A stretch of DNA of 64,000 nucleotides from Streptomyces flaveus (GTDB taxonomy: Bacteria > Actinomycetota > Actinomycetes > Streptomycetales > Streptomycetaceae), in contig NZ_BMPQ01000035.1 in the NCBI RefSeq assembly GCF_014647675.1, forward strand, positions 25,513 to 89,512, given 5' to 3'. Below, piece after piece: positions 8,450-17,353 of the stretch. A program made the translations under genes and the position numbers. Within the stretch, counting starts at the first letter, position 1; the number at the start of each line of letters is the position of its first letter. The notes beneath the pieces were generated by a model. It had not been told where the DNA came from. It was given only the letters and a program-made list of their open reading frames with translations, and ran no database searches.

Positions 8450-8739
8450 ACCGACCCACTCCCCCAACTGCCGTATGTCCAGGACATCTTGCCCCTTTAC
8501 AGGCCCTCTATGCTCCCGCAGGCGGCCGGGGAGGGGTCCCGAATGGACGGAGGAAATGCTGAACGGAAGGTGATGACGCGGTCACTCTCGCCGGGTTGGT
8601 TGTGTAGAAGATGATCCTGCTCGCGTGACCCGCCGCGACGGCTGCCTGCGCCGGCGCAGGTTGGGCATTGTCACCGGAGGTTGGTCACCAGTAGGTTCGA
8701 GCCGCTGACGTTCGAGCGACAGGGGATGCGGGGCCTCGG

Positions 8740-9258
8740 GTGGCACTGCTGGACACACTGGTGACAACGGCCACCGGGGCGCTGTCCGCCACGATCGGGG
8801 TCCTGGTCGGGGGCATCGTCACACACCGTGCCCAGGACCGTCAGTGGCTGCGGGACAAGCAACTGATCGCCTACGAGGAACTGATCAGCCACTACGCCAA
8901 GTTCACGATGACCATCAGCCGCGCCCATGCCGGCCGACAAGGCTGGGACTACGACTGGAGCGAGTGGAGCGCAGCCCTGACCCGTGCCAGCCTGGTCGCC
9001 CCCGCAGACGTCGCGGGGGAGATCGACAACTTCGGCAAGGCCATCGGCGCGTTCCTGGACCAGGTGGCGCGTGACCCGGCACGGGACCCGTTGCACAATC
9101 CGTTGAGCGTGGAGGAGTTCGCCCGGGCCAGTAGAGCGCCCGCCCAAGCGCAGGTGCAGTTGGTCAACGCAATACGACGGTCACTGAGCAAAGACCAAAA
9201 GGCACTGCCCTTCTGGATAGGCGGATCCCTCGCGGGCAGTCCCGACGACACCAGATAG
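8740..9258 (+). CDS. Small protein with one N-terminal membrane helix, unknown function
   Basis: This 172-residue protein starts at GTG 8740. Residues 5-27 form one hydrophobic helix (TATGALSATIGVLVGGIVTH), followed by a soluble helical domain beginning RAQDRQWLRDKQLIAYEELI. That pattern is common in small actinobacterial membrane-tethered proteins of unknown function. No catalytic motif is visible. About 290 bases before and 300 bases after it hold nothing that I can identify, so it is probably a single-gene unit. Confidence 0.6.
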   Translation: MALLDTLVTTATGALSATIGVLVGGIVTHRAQDRQWLRDKQLIAYEELISHYAKFTMTISRAHAGRQGWDYDWSEWSAALTRASLVAPADVAGEIDNFGKAIGAFLDQVARDPARDPLHNPLSVEEFARASRAPAQAQVQLVNAIRRSLSKDQKALPFWIGGSLAGSPDDTR

Positions 9259-9563
9259 ACGATGCACGGCCGGAAAGCCCATCCACCGCCCACGATCGCA
9301 CGGCGCATCCCGGCGCTCATCAAGGAATCGAACGCGTCCTTCACCGACCGCGACCGCTCCCCAAGATCTGCGCCAGAGCCCAAAACTCGACAACACTGCG
9401 GTACTTGCCAGGGCAGCATCGGGATGCTCCTGGCGAAAGGTGCTGGTCATGCCTGAGTAGGGGGCAAGTCTCGAGGATGCCGCGCAGGATGGATCGTCCG
9501 GGCGCTGTAATCGCCGTGGAAAACCACTCGGCGGCATACGAAGCCGGGAGGCACAGTGATTCC
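9259..9563. other. 305-base gap with nothing recognised
   Basis: No RNA gene, long hairpin or convincing small gene is visible here. The frame of the next gene is open back to 9405, but that extension is Arg/Cys/Ser-rich without family character, so I did not include it. Confidence 0.5.
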
Positions 9564-10370
9564 ATGAGCGGAAGAGGACTGAACCAGGACGGGACGATCG
9601 CGCGTGAAGGTGCGCTGAGCTGCGTGCCAGAAGCTTTCGCGGCTGTCGTCGATGCCTCCCGCGCTCAGATCACCGAGATGTTCGGCAGCACACGACTGCA
9701 CAGCGCCTACCTCTACGGCAGCATTCCCCGCGGCGCCGCCGTCCCCGGTGTCTCCGACCTCGACCTGCTTCTCGCCCTCCGCGACGAGCCCACTGAGGCC
9801 GACCGAGCGGACGCCAAGACGATCGAGGCTGCTCTCGACCGTTCCTGTGCCCAAATCAACGGCGTCGGCATCCTCCTGTCCGGCGTACGCGCCCTTCTCA
9901 GCGAACTCGAACGCCATGACGGCGGCTTTTTTGTCGCCTGCCTGTGTACCCCGCTGCTGGGCAACGATCTCGCCGAACAGCTTCCCCGCTACCGCCCCAC
10001 ATCCTTGCTCGCCCGCGAGACGAACGGCGACCTCCCTCTGGTGCTCCCGCGATGGCGCGCCCGAGCGGCAGAGGCCGCCACGGACGCCGACCGCAAGACC
10101 CTCAGCCGCGTCGTAGGCCGCCGCATCGTCCGCACAGGGTTCACGCTGATCATGCCTCGCTGGGGCGGCTGGACGAGCGACCTCAGCGAGTCCGCCGAGC
10201 TATTCGGCCACTACTACCCCGACCGCGTCGAGCAGATGCGCGTCGCTGCGGCCACCGGCCGCACGCCCTCGGCAAACCCGGCGGTGCTCAGCATGCTCAT
10301 CGACCACCTGGGACCCTGGCTCGCAGCCGAATACACAACCGTGCACGGCGAGAAAGCACCTCGCCCCTGA
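9564..10370 (+). CDS. Nucleotidyltransferase-domain protein
   Basis: This 268-residue protein carries the signature of the pol-beta-like nucleotidyltransferase fold near residues 50-70: YGSIPRG, then ten residues on SDLDLLL. These supply the GS loop and the metal-binding Asp pair. The remaining helical region is similar in size to aminoglycoside adenylyltransferases, but the typical substrate-binding C-terminal domain is not clearly recognisable. A role in nucleotidylating a small molecule or protein is likely; the target is unknown. The start at 9564 follows GGGAGG by a somewhat long spacing and begins shortly before the conserved region. Confidence 0.7.
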   Translation: MSGRGLNQDGTIAREGALSCVPEAFAAVVDASRAQITEMFGSTRLHSAYLYGSIPRGAAVPGVSDLDLLLALRDEPTEADRADAKTIEAALDRSCAQINGVGILLSGVRALLSELERHDGGFFVACLCTPLLGNDLAEQLPRYRPTSLLARETNGDLPLVLPRWRARAAEAATDADRKTLSRVVGRRIVRTGFTLIMPRWGGWTSDLSESAELFGHYYPDRVEQMRVAAATGRTPSANPAVLSMLIDHLGPWLAAEYTTVHGEKAPRP

Positions 10371-10424
10371 GTTGACAGCACTCGCTTGTCACATGACGCT
10401 CCGTCCCACGAACTACGCGGGGGG

Positions 10425-11282
10425 CTATGCCGTGGCTGCGGGGTCGGTTGCCGTGAAGGCGTCCGCGTGCTCCGCAGCCCACTGTCCGAAGGTGCGGGCC
10501 GGGCTGCCGGTGACCTTCTCGACGGTGTCGACGACCGTACGGCCCACCTCCGGGGTGTTCCCGTACGCCTCGATCAGGAAGCCGATCACGTCGTCCGGGT
10601 GGCCCGCCGCCCGCCACTGGGCGACGGCCTGCTCCTCGGTCAGCTCGACCAGGGCGATCTCCCGGCCACAGACTGCGGCAAGCTTCGCCACCTTGTCACC
10701 GACGGTCAGCAGCTCAGGGCCGGTGATCACGTACTCCTGGCCCCCGTGCCCCTCCTCGGTGAGCGCGACCGCGGCGACGGCGCCGATGTCGCCCTCGTGG
10801 ACCATGGCGCTCAGCCGGGAGACGAACGGCTCACGGACTTCACCCGAGGCCACGATCCCGTCCATCCACTCGAGCGCGTTGGCCATGAACTCGACCGGCA
10901 TGAGTACGGTCCAGTCGACACTGTCGTCGGCCCGCACGGCGTCCTCCAGCAGGGACGGCCCGCCGCCGTGCAGCACGGTGACCCGGCGTACGCCGGCCGC
11001 GCGGGCCAGCTCCAGGATCCGCGGACCGGTCTCCAACGGGGCGAAGTAGGGCCCGCCGAAGGTGATCAGATGGAGGCCGGTGACGCCCTCAAGGGCCGGG
11101 ATCAGGCTGTCGGGTTCGGTCAGGTCGCCCTGAACGACCTCGACTCCGGCTGGGAGCGTGGCCGTTGCCGCATCCCGGGTGAGGGCGCGGACCGCGTGGC
11201 CGCGGGCGAGCAGTTCGGCGACGACCTGGCGGCCGACGGTTCCGGTGGCGCCGGTGACAAGAATCTTCTGCGTCTGTGTCAT
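10425..11282 (-). CDS. NmrA-like NAD(P)-binding oxidoreductase
   Basis: This 285-residue protein of the atypical SDR/NmrA group opens with the dinucleotide-binding motif ILVTGATGTVGRQV and has the conserved VVQGDLTEPDSL segment and a helical C-terminal part. It lacks the YxxxK catalytic pair of classical SDRs. Relatives act as redox-sensing proteins or quinone reductases (QOR2 type). The start is ATG 11282. It is a single gene, convergent with the nucleotidyltransferase gene. Confidence 0.85.
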   Translation of the reverse strand: MTQTQKILVTGATGTVGRQVVAELLARGHAVRALTRDAATATLPAGVEVVQGDLTEPDSLIPALEGVTGLHLITFGGPYFAPLETGPRILELARAAGVRRVTVLHGGGPSLLEDAVRADDSVDWTVLMPVEFMANALEWMDGIVASGEVREPFVSRLSAMVHEGDIGAVAAVALTEEGHGGQEYVITGPELLTVGDKVAKLAAVCGREIALVELTEEQAVAQWRAAGHPDDVIGFLIEAYGNTPEVGRTVVDTVEKVTGSPARTFGQWAAEHADAFTATDPAATA

Positions 11283-11376
11283 GGCACGACCATAGGGAGC
11301 ATCTAGGTCAGATCCTGTCCGCGATGGCCTCGGCAGTCCGCCGTACACCACGTCTGTGGACGCGACCCCGTGTGCG

Positions 11377-11793
11377 TCAGCGTGTCTCCCGCAGCCGCCG
11401 GCGGCGCATCGCCTGCGTGCCCAAGAGGAGCGCGACGGTCAGGCAGGCAACGGCCAGCGGCGCTCGGTTGGTCTCCATCCACTCGACCAGATCGTCGCGC
11501 CGCCACGTGATCAGGGCCATGCCGCTGCCTCCGGTGACCATCCACAGCAGCGAGACCAGTGGACTGTCGCGACGCGCCCCCAACTCCGCGAGGAACAACA
11601 GTCCTCCCGAGAGCAACACCATGGCAGCGACAAGGATCTCGCCGTCCACGCCGCTGACGAGAATCGCCTCACCGAAGAGCAGGGAGACGCCGGCCAGGAA
11701 CGCCTTCAGCCCGGCCTGCCCGTCACTGGGAAGCGTCAGCACGGCCACCATCTGCACCCCCATGACACCAGCGACCGCCCACATGGCATCCAT
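11377..11793 (-). CDS. Small four-helix membrane protein, unknown function
   Basis: The 138-residue product is almost entirely hydrophobic, with about four membrane helices: MWAVAGVMGVQMVAVL, an FLAGVSLLFGEAILVSG segment, MVLLSGGLLFLAELG and a C-terminal helix ending in a basic cluster RRRRLRETR. The ATG at 11793 has a good GGGGAG site seven bases upstream. No family is recognised. The positive C-terminal end should face the cytoplasm. Confidence 0.65.
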   Translation of the reverse strand: MDAMWAVAGVMGVQMVAVLTLPSDGQAGLKAFLAGVSLLFGEAILVSGVDGEILVAAMVLLSGGLLFLAELGARRDSPLVSLLWMVTGGSGMALITWRRDDLVEWMETNRAPLAVACLTVALLLGTQAMRRRRLRETR

Positions 11794-11974
11794 GTCCCGC
11801 ACTCCCCTCGCTCGCGTGCCGGCCAGACACACAGGATCAGCGGAGGAGTCCGGGACGGGTCCCGGAGGCGGCTCCCCACCCTCCCCGCAGGCGCCCCGCT
11901 CAACCGTCGGAGGCAGGCCGTCGGTCCTACAGTGAGAAAAGCGCGCAACTCGGCCCATCCAGGGGAGACTTCAC

Positions 11975-12340
11975 ATGGCACTGTTCGGAAACGCCCACAC
12001 CGTCGACCCGGCGAAGGCCCAGCACGACTACGCGCGACTGCTCGGGCAGGACGAGCAGGTGTACGCCGCTTACCTGCTGATCCGCGACACCATCCTCTTC
12101 ACCGACCGCCGCCTCATCCTCATCGACAAGCAGGGCATCACCGGCAAGAAGACGGAGTACCACTCCGTCCCGTACCGCAGCATCACCCACTTCTCCGTCG
12201 AGACCGCCGGCCACTTCGACCTCGACGCCGAACTGAAGATCTGGATCTCCGGCACCCCCACCCCGATCGAGAAGACCTTCACCAAGGGCGTCGACATCTA
12301 CGAAGTCCAGGCGATCCTCACGCAGTTCGTGGCGCGTTAG
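11975..12340 (+). CDS. PH-domain protein (bacterial PH, DUF1696/YvbH-like)
   Basis: The 121 residues form one compact bacterial PH-like domain. The pattern ILFTDRRLILIDKQGITGKK, then YRSITHFSVETAGHFDLDAELKIW and the closing helix DIYEVQAILTQFV fits the bPH_1 family. The function of the family is unknown; these domains usually bind proteins or lipids. The ribosome site AGGGGAG precedes ATG 11975. Its 3' end overlaps the convergent anti-sigma-like gene by 23 bases. Confidence 0.85.
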   Translation: MALFGNAHTVDPAKAQHDYARLLGQDEQVYAAYLLIRDTILFTDRRLILIDKQGITGKKTEYHSVPYRSITHFSVETAGHFDLDAELKIWISGTPTPIEKTFTKGVDIYEVQAILTQFVAR

Positions 12341-12776
12341 CCAACTCCCGTACGGCGAACGCGAACTCACACCAGACGATCTTCCCCGGGTCCCGCTCGG
12401 CCACGCCCCACTTGTCCGCCACCGCCGACACGAGCAGCAGGCCCCGCCCCGACTCACCCGCGGACGGCACGACGCGCGGCTCCCCGTCGCCGCTGTCGTG
12501 GACCTCCACACGGAGTGCTCCGTCGTCGCACGGGAGGAGGCAGAGCCGGAAGCCCCGGCCTGGAGGTACGCCGTGGAGGAGGGCATTGGTGGTGATTTCG
12601 CTGACGCACAGCAGGACGTCGTCGTACGTCGCTTCCGGTACGCCCCAGTCCTTCAGCGCGGCCTTCGTGAACTCCCTTGCCGCCGGGATCGATTGGCGTT
12701 CTCGCCGGTAGAAGCGTTCGCGGGGAGCGGGTGAGTTTTCGTTGTTCACGGGACGAGTGTCACGCTCTGTGTCCAT
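12318..12776 (-). CDS. ATP-binding protein of the RsbW/anti-sigma kinase type
   Basis: This 152-residue single HATPase_c domain has the N box SEITTNALLHG and G-box elements VHDSGDG and SGRGLLLVSAVADKWGV. Streptomyces has dozens of such stand-alone kinases, which bind sigma factors or phosphorylate anti-anti-sigma proteins. No sigma or antagonist gene is adjacent, so the partner is unknown. The start is uncertain: ATG 12776 is annotated, while an in-frame GTG at about 12750 begins nearer the conserved domain, and neither has a strong ribosome site. The 3' end overlaps the PH-domain gene. Confidence 0.85.
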   Translation of the reverse strand: MDTERDTRPVNNENSPAPRERFYRRERQSIPAAREFTKAALKDWGVPEATYDDVLLCVSEITTNALLHGVPPGRGFRLCLLPCDDGALRVEVHDSGDGEPRVVPSAGESGRGLLLVSAVADKWGVAERDPGKIVWCEFAFAVRELANAPRTA

Positions 12777-12862
12777 GATGGAGCAGTGCGTGGGCTCGTA
12801 CGGAATTCTTGTACGGGCCTGTCGCGGTGAACATACGTACCGCGGTGGGGAGTTGGACCTGC

Positions 12863-13693
12863 ATGAACTCCAGGAAGCGTTCACGCAAGAACGCCTCGGC
12901 GATGAAGATGGTCGGCGCGCAGTTGGCTGTGCTGAGGCGGGCGGCCGGTTTCACCCAACGCACGCTCGCCGAGCGGGCACGGGTGGACGAGGAGACGATC
13001 GCGTCGATCGAGCAGGGCAGACGGCCGCTGAAGGAGGACTTCGCGGAGCTGCTGGACAAGATCCTTGACACGAAGGGGGTGTTGGCCGCGGCGCTGGAGC
13101 ACATGCCGGAGGTGGATCTGTTTCCTCGGTGGGCTGAGGAGTTCATCGACTTGGAGCGGGAGGCGATCGCGCTCTCGTGGTACGAGAACCAGGTGCTGCC
13201 CGGCCTCCTCCAAACCGAGGCCTACGCCCGTGCCGTCCTCCGCAACGACGTTCCGGCGCTGAGCGAGGATGAGATCGAGTTGCGTGTCGCGGCACGCATG
13301 GCGCGTCAGAAGATCCTGCACCGCGAGGATCCGCCGACTGCCAGCTTCATCTTTTCCGAGGTGACCTTGATGGACCGGCTGGGAGGCGATCAGGTCTACT
13401 ACGAGCAGTTGCGGCGCCTCCGGGAGTGGGCCGAACTGCCGGGGATCACACTCCAAGTCATGCCAGTCGGCCGGCAGTTCCATGCCGGTCTCGCAGGGCC
13501 ATTCATTCTGCTGGAGACTCCCGACTACCAGCGGCTGGCCTACACCGAGGCCCCGCATGGGAGCAGGCTTATCGCGAACCCCGATGAGGTGTCCTACCTG
13601 GAGCGCAGGTATGCCATGCTGCGGACACAGGCACTCAACCCTGAAGAGACCAAGCGCCTGTTGGACCGTCTGCTAGGAGAGCGAGAGCAATGA
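12863..13693 (+). CDS. Helix-turn-helix regulator with DUF5753 domain
   Basis: The 276-residue protein has an XRE-type helix-turn-helix at residues 15-75 (GAQLAVLRRAAGFTQRTLAE) and a DUF5753 domain from about residue 95 to the end (WYENQVLPGLLQTEAYARAV). DUF5753 proteins are Streptomyces regulators usually paired with a DUF397 protein. In recent annotation they are called Scr1-family, toxin-antitoxin-like. ATG 12863 has GGGGAG ten bases upstream and was preferred over more distal starts. Its stop overlaps the DUF397 gene by four bases. Confidence 0.9.
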   Translation: MNSRKRSRKNASAMKMVGAQLAVLRRAAGFTQRTLAERARVDEETIASIEQGRRPLKEDFAELLDKILDTKGVLAAALEHMPEVDLFPRWAEEFIDLEREAIALSWYENQVLPGLLQTEAYARAVLRNDVPALSEDEIELRVAARMARQKILHREDPPTASFIFSEVTLMDRLGGDQVYYEQLRRLREWAELPGITLQVMPVGRQFHAGLAGPFILLETPDYQRLAYTEAPHGSRLIANPDEVSYLERRYAMLRTQALNPEETKRLLDRLLGEREQ

Positions 13694-13929
13694 GCACCGC
13701 ACGTCAGTGGTTCAAGTCGAGCTACAGCAGCGATCAGGGCGGCGCCTGCCTCGAAGTCGCCTACGACTGGCGGAAGTCCAGCTACAGCAGCGACGAGGGC
13801 GGCGACTGCGTCGAGGTAGCCACCCACCCTTCAGCCATCCACATCCGCGACTCCAAGACCCCCGACGGCCCGCTCTTCACCGTCACCCCCGCCACTTGGA
13901 CGTCGTTCCTCACGCTCGCCCGCGACTGA
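13690..13929 (+). CDS. DUF397 protein with an internal tandem duplication
   Basis: This 79-residue partner of the preceding regulator is joined to it by an ATGA overlap. DUF397 starts with W-KSSYS. Here that unit occurs twice in a row (WFKSSYSSDQGGACLEVA, then WRKSSYSSDEGGDCVEVA), a recent in-frame duplication of about 20 codons. The C-terminal IRDSKTPDGP...W-F part is normal. The last 99 bases lie under the end of the convergent MFS gene. Confidence 0.85.
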   Translation: MSTARQWFKSSYSSDQGGACLEVAYDWRKSSYSSDEGGDCVEVATHPSAIHIRDSKTPDGPLFTVTPATWTSFLTLARD

Positions 13930-15066
13930 CAGCGACAGCGCAACCGTCACCGCGATCGACGCGACGGCCATCACCACCATCGCCGCCCCCGCCGACGTCA
14001 GTTGAGCCACCGCCCCCGCCAGCCCGGCACTCACCCCTTGCATCGTGAGCATCCCGGCGGAGTGCAATCCCAGGGCGTGACCGCTGAGTTCGGGCGGGGT
14101 GAGGGCCATCAACTGTTCCTGCTGGACCAGGCTCGCGCCGAAGCCCACGGAGGCCACCGCTACGACGACCGCCGCCACCGGCACCCCCGGCCGCAGAGCG
14201 AACAGCAGGTACGGCGCAGCCAGCAGCAGTAGCAGCGGGATGCCGAACCGGGGCCGCACCCGGGACGGAAGGATGCGGCCCACCGTCACATCCCCGACGA
14301 ACATCCCCAGCGCCGCGCAGGCGAAGAGCAGGCCCGCGTGGTCGGGGGCGTACGGGACGTACAGCGACTCGCAGCCGACGATCAGGCCGTTGGGGAGCCA
14401 GAGGAGCAGGTAGACGTTGCGGCGGGGTGCGTACGACCACAGGCGTGCGTTCGTACGCCAGGTCTCGGCCACGGAGGGGCGGCCGGACGCGCGGGGCGGG
14501 CGGCGGGTCAGGCCGAGGCGGGCCGTGATCGCCGCCGCGAGGTAGAGCGCCGCGGCCGTGAGCAGGGTGCCGCGCGGGGACAGGAGCGTGACGAGGACGC
14601 CGCCGGTTGCGTACCCGGTGATCTGCGTGAGCCCGTTCGCCATGTTGAAGACCGAACGGCCAAGCAGATAGCCGTCCTTGGGCAGGATCTCGTTCAGCAG
14701 ACCCCAGCTGACTCCTCCGCCCAGCGAGGCCACCAGGCCCAGCAGCAGGATCAGCGCGAAGATCGCCCACAGGGACACGGGCGCCGCCAGGATCGCCGTA
14801 CCCGCCGCGAATGCCAGGGCGATGCCCGTGATCGTCGCCCGGGGCGGCAACCGGTCGGCCGCCGACAGGAGCGTGGTCGCGCCCAGTACCTGGGCCAGGG
14901 ACGGCCCGAACATGCTCAGCGCCGAGAGCAGGGGCGAGTCGGTGGCCGCGTACACCAAGGTGCCCAGGGCCAGTCCGCTCATCGTCTGCGCGGCCCCTTT
15001 GACCAGGGAGGTCAGGAACAGCGGCGTGAACTCCGGCGTACGGAACAGGGATTGGTAGGAGCGCAT
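13831..15066 (-). CDS. MFS transporter
   Basis: This 411-residue membrane protein has twelve predicted helices and the look of the MFS drug-exporter group: LFLTSLVKGAAQTMSGLALG at the start, and LLFACAALGMFVGDVTVGRILP starting the second half. It is divergent from an ArsR-type regulator gene 86 bases away, which probably controls it. The likely role is efflux of a small molecule. The C-terminal tail of about 30 residues is hydrophilic and is encoded opposite the DUF397 gene. Confidence 0.85.
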   Translation of the reverse strand: MRSYQSLFRTPEFTPLFLTSLVKGAAQTMSGLALGTLVYAATDSPLLSALSMFGPSLAQVLGATTLLSAADRLPPRATITGIALAFAAGTAILAAPVSLWAIFALILLLGLVASLGGGVSWGLLNEILPKDGYLLGRSVFNMANGLTQITGYATGGVLVTLLSPRGTLLTAAALYLAAAITARLGLTRRPPRASGRPSVAETWRTNARLWSYAPRRNVYLLLWLPNGLIVGCESLYVPYAPDHAGLLFACAALGMFVGDVTVGRILPSRVRPRFGIPLLLLLAAPYLLFALRPGVPVAAVVVAVASVGFGASLVQQEQLMALTPPELSGHALGLHSAGMLTMQGVSAGLAGAVAQLTSAGAAMVVMAVASIAVTVALSLSVAGEREERRPSGGGDGEERAVGGLGVADVDG

Positions 15067-15152
15067 GAGCGGAGTCTCGGAGCGACCGCGGCCCGACCGT
15101 TAATGTTTCGCGTGGATGCGAAACCAAAAAGACCGGAGGCGGGCGGACAGGC

Positions 15153-16130
15153 ATGGGCTGGTGGCAGGTCAACGCCGACACCCTCGCCGGGAGCCGTTTC
15201 GTGCTGTCCCCGCTTGCCGAGACCTTCGCCGGTCTCAAGGTGCTGCACGCGGGGACGGCCGCGCACCCGGGCGAGCGGTCCTGGCTCGATGCCCATCTCG
15301 CCGACTACAGAAGGCGGTTGGCCGACGACCCCGTCACCGCCGCCCTCGTCCGGGCCGGTCTCGGGAAGGAGTGGATCGCCGACTTCCTCACGCCGACCCC
15401 GACCGGAGAGCCGGAGGACTTCGACACGGAAGTCGCGCGCGTACGGGACACGTCCCCCGAAGCCGCCCGAGCCCACCTCGTCGTCGCCCTGGGCGGCGGC
15501 CCGCTGCCGCGCATCCTCCAGGACCGCGACGACCTGCCGGCCCGTGCCGCCGACCTGCTCCAGTACGTCTGGGCCGAAGCCGTACGCCCCTACTGGCCCC
15601 GGCGGCGACGCGTACTCGAAGCCGATGTCGTCGCCCGTACCGCCCAGTTGAGCCAGGGCGGCTGGGCCGCCGCGCTCGACGCGATGCGGCCGGGCATGCG
15701 CTGGCTGGGCGAGAACCGGCTCCAGGTCAACCCGCACGAGTATCCGCCGCGCGAGATCTCCGGCGCCGAGCTCTTCTTCGTACCGGTCACGCCCCAGCGG
15801 CGCGGCTGGGTCTCCTGGGAGGAGCCGCACCGGTACGCGGTCGTGTATCCCTGCTCGGGCGCGCTGGCCGGAGCGGAACCGACCGCCGCGCCCGAGAGCC
15901 TCAACCGGCTCCTCGGACCCGCACGGGCCGGCGTACTCGCGCTGCTCGACTCCCCTTTGAGTACGAGCCAGTTGGTGGCCGTCACGGGGCACGCACTCGG
16001 CTCCGTCGGCCGCCACCTGAAGGTCCTGCTCGACGCCGGGCTCGTCCAACGGCGGCGGGCGGGACGGTCGGTGCTCTACTCCAGGACGCCTGCGGGGGAG
16101 GTTCTCGTCAAAGCTGGTCTTCGAGGTTGA
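15153..16130 (+). CDS. ArsR-type winged-helix regulator with N-terminal DUF5937-like region
   Basis: The 325-residue protein ends in an ArsR winged helix (residues 250-325, with SPLSTSQLVAVTGHALGSVGRHL and LVQRRRAGRSVLYSRT). The first 230 residues match the ligand-sensing region common in Streptomyces ArsR regulators of this layout. The gene is divergent from the MFS exporter and most likely represses it. GGAGG precedes ATG 15153 at a longish distance. No Cys cluster for metal sensing is visible, so an organic ligand is more likely. Confidence 0.8.
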   Translation: MGWWQVNADTLAGSRFVLSPLAETFAGLKVLHAGTAAHPGERSWLDAHLADYRRRLADDPVTAALVRAGLGKEWIADFLTPTPTGEPEDFDTEVARVRDTSPEAARAHLVVALGGGPLPRILQDRDDLPARAADLLQYVWAEAVRPYWPRRRRVLEADVVARTAQLSQGGWAAALDAMRPGMRWLGENRLQVNPHEYPPREISGAELFFVPVTPQRRGWVSWEEPHRYAVVYPCSGALAGAEPTAAPESLNRLLGPARAGVLALLDSPLSTSQLVAVTGHALGSVGRHLKVLLDAGLVQRRRAGRSVLYSRTPAGEVLVKAGLRG

Positions 16131-16245
16131 GTACCTGTTTCTGGTCCCCGGTCCTCGGTAGCCTCGAGTCCTACGCCGGCATGGTGTCCGAGCGCGCCGG
16201 ACGGGCTGGGGGAGAGGAACCGAGGTCGACGAGGAAGCCGACGCA

Positions 16246-17289
16246 GTGAGCCGCGAGCAGTCCGCGCACGACACGGCCGCTCGAATCGAGCACCTGGCGC
16301 AGACTGAGCCCGGACGCTTGGGCCTGCCCGAGCAGACGCCGACACCTTCACCACGGGATGCCAGGGTCCGGTGGCTGGGACAGGGGGAGAGCTATACGGC
16401 CTGGCGCCTCGACGCCGACGGAAGTCCTCCCCTGGTCGTCCGGGTCGCACGCCGGGCTCCCGAGGACCTGCCCAGGCCGATGAGCAAGGAGTTCGCCGCT
16501 CTTCCCCACCTTCCCGACGGCATCGGCCCCTCGCCCGTGCTGCTGGAACAGGCACGCAACAACCCTCTGGGGTCTCCCTACATGGTGTGCGGGTACGTGT
16601 CCGGCCGGGTGCGCCGGCCCGCAGAGTGGAACGGCGGTCTTCTGGCCGCCCACGCCCGTCAGATGAGCAGGCTCCACGCGCGGGCCTTCGACCGGTGCGG
16701 TGACGTCGGAGCACCGGTCGAGGAACAAGCCACGTGTCTGTCACTGACCCACCTGTTCGCCACCAGCCTCACCTGGTGGAGCGAGACATTCCCGCACGTG
16801 GTCGACGACCCGGAGGTCAGCCGGCTGCTCCCCCGCGTGGAAGCCTTCGTGGCGGCGGCGGAACCCGCCTTCCGGCGCCTGGAGCGGTTCGCCCTCATCC
16901 ACGGCGACCTCGTGGTGCCCAACATCCTGGTCGACGACGCCGGCACGCCACGTTACGTGGACTGGGAATGGGTCGAAATCGGCGACCCGGCAAAGGACCT
17001 GGCGTACATCGGTGGCTACGTACCGGCTCCGCCGTGGTACCTGCCGCTGGACCGTACGAGGATCCGCCGGTTGCTGGAGAGCTATCTGCGGTACGCCCCC
17101 GACACCTGCGACGAGACGCTGGACAGCCTCGCGACGCGCCGCGACGCGTGGGAGGTCTACGAGCGGTTCTTCTCCTCCCTGCACTTCCGCACCCGCCGCA
17201 ACACCTCCGAGGACCTGCAGACCGGTCTCTACACCCACGCGGTCGCTCAGCTCACAGCCGGCCTCCGTCGCCGCCTCGCCCCGTCGTGA
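16246..17289 (+). CDS. Aminoglycoside phosphotransferase-like kinase (APH family)
   Basis: This 347-residue kinase-like protein has the APH catalytic loop LIHGDLVVPNIL near residue 220 and the metal-binding motif YVDWEWVEIGDPAKDLAYI after it. The N lobe contains VRWLGQGESYTAWRL. All key residues are present (HGD Asp, N, second Asp). The family phosphorylates aminoglycosides, macrolides, choline, sugars or other metabolites; the neighbours do not point to one substrate. The GTG start at 16246 is the first reasonable one. Confidence 0.8.
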   Translation: MSREQSAHDTAARIEHLAQTEPGRLGLPEQTPTPSPRDARVRWLGQGESYTAWRLDADGSPPLVVRVARRAPEDLPRPMSKEFAALPHLPDGIGPSPVLLEQARNNPLGSPYMVCGYVSGRVRRPAEWNGGLLAAHARQMSRLHARAFDRCGDVGAPVEEQATCLSLTHLFATSLTWWSETFPHVVDDPEVSRLLPRVEAFVAAAEPAFRRLERFALIHGDLVVPNILVDDAGTPRYVDWEWVEIGDPAKDLAYIGGYVPAPPWYLPLDRTRIRRLLESYLRYAPDTCDETLDSLATRRDAWEVYERFFSSLHFRTRRNTSEDLQTGLYTHAVAQLTAGLRRRLAPS

Positions 17290-17353
17290 TCCAGCCCTCT
17301 ACACCGCCCGCGGGCCCTAGTTCTCTGTGAGCCCGCGCGGCTTCGACGTCCCG

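Noticed and set aside
6557..8614. A 685-codon open frame on the plus strand
   Set aside because: It is antisense to the proline-rich membrane protein and ends in a run of Arg produced by the reverse of the Pro-rich region.
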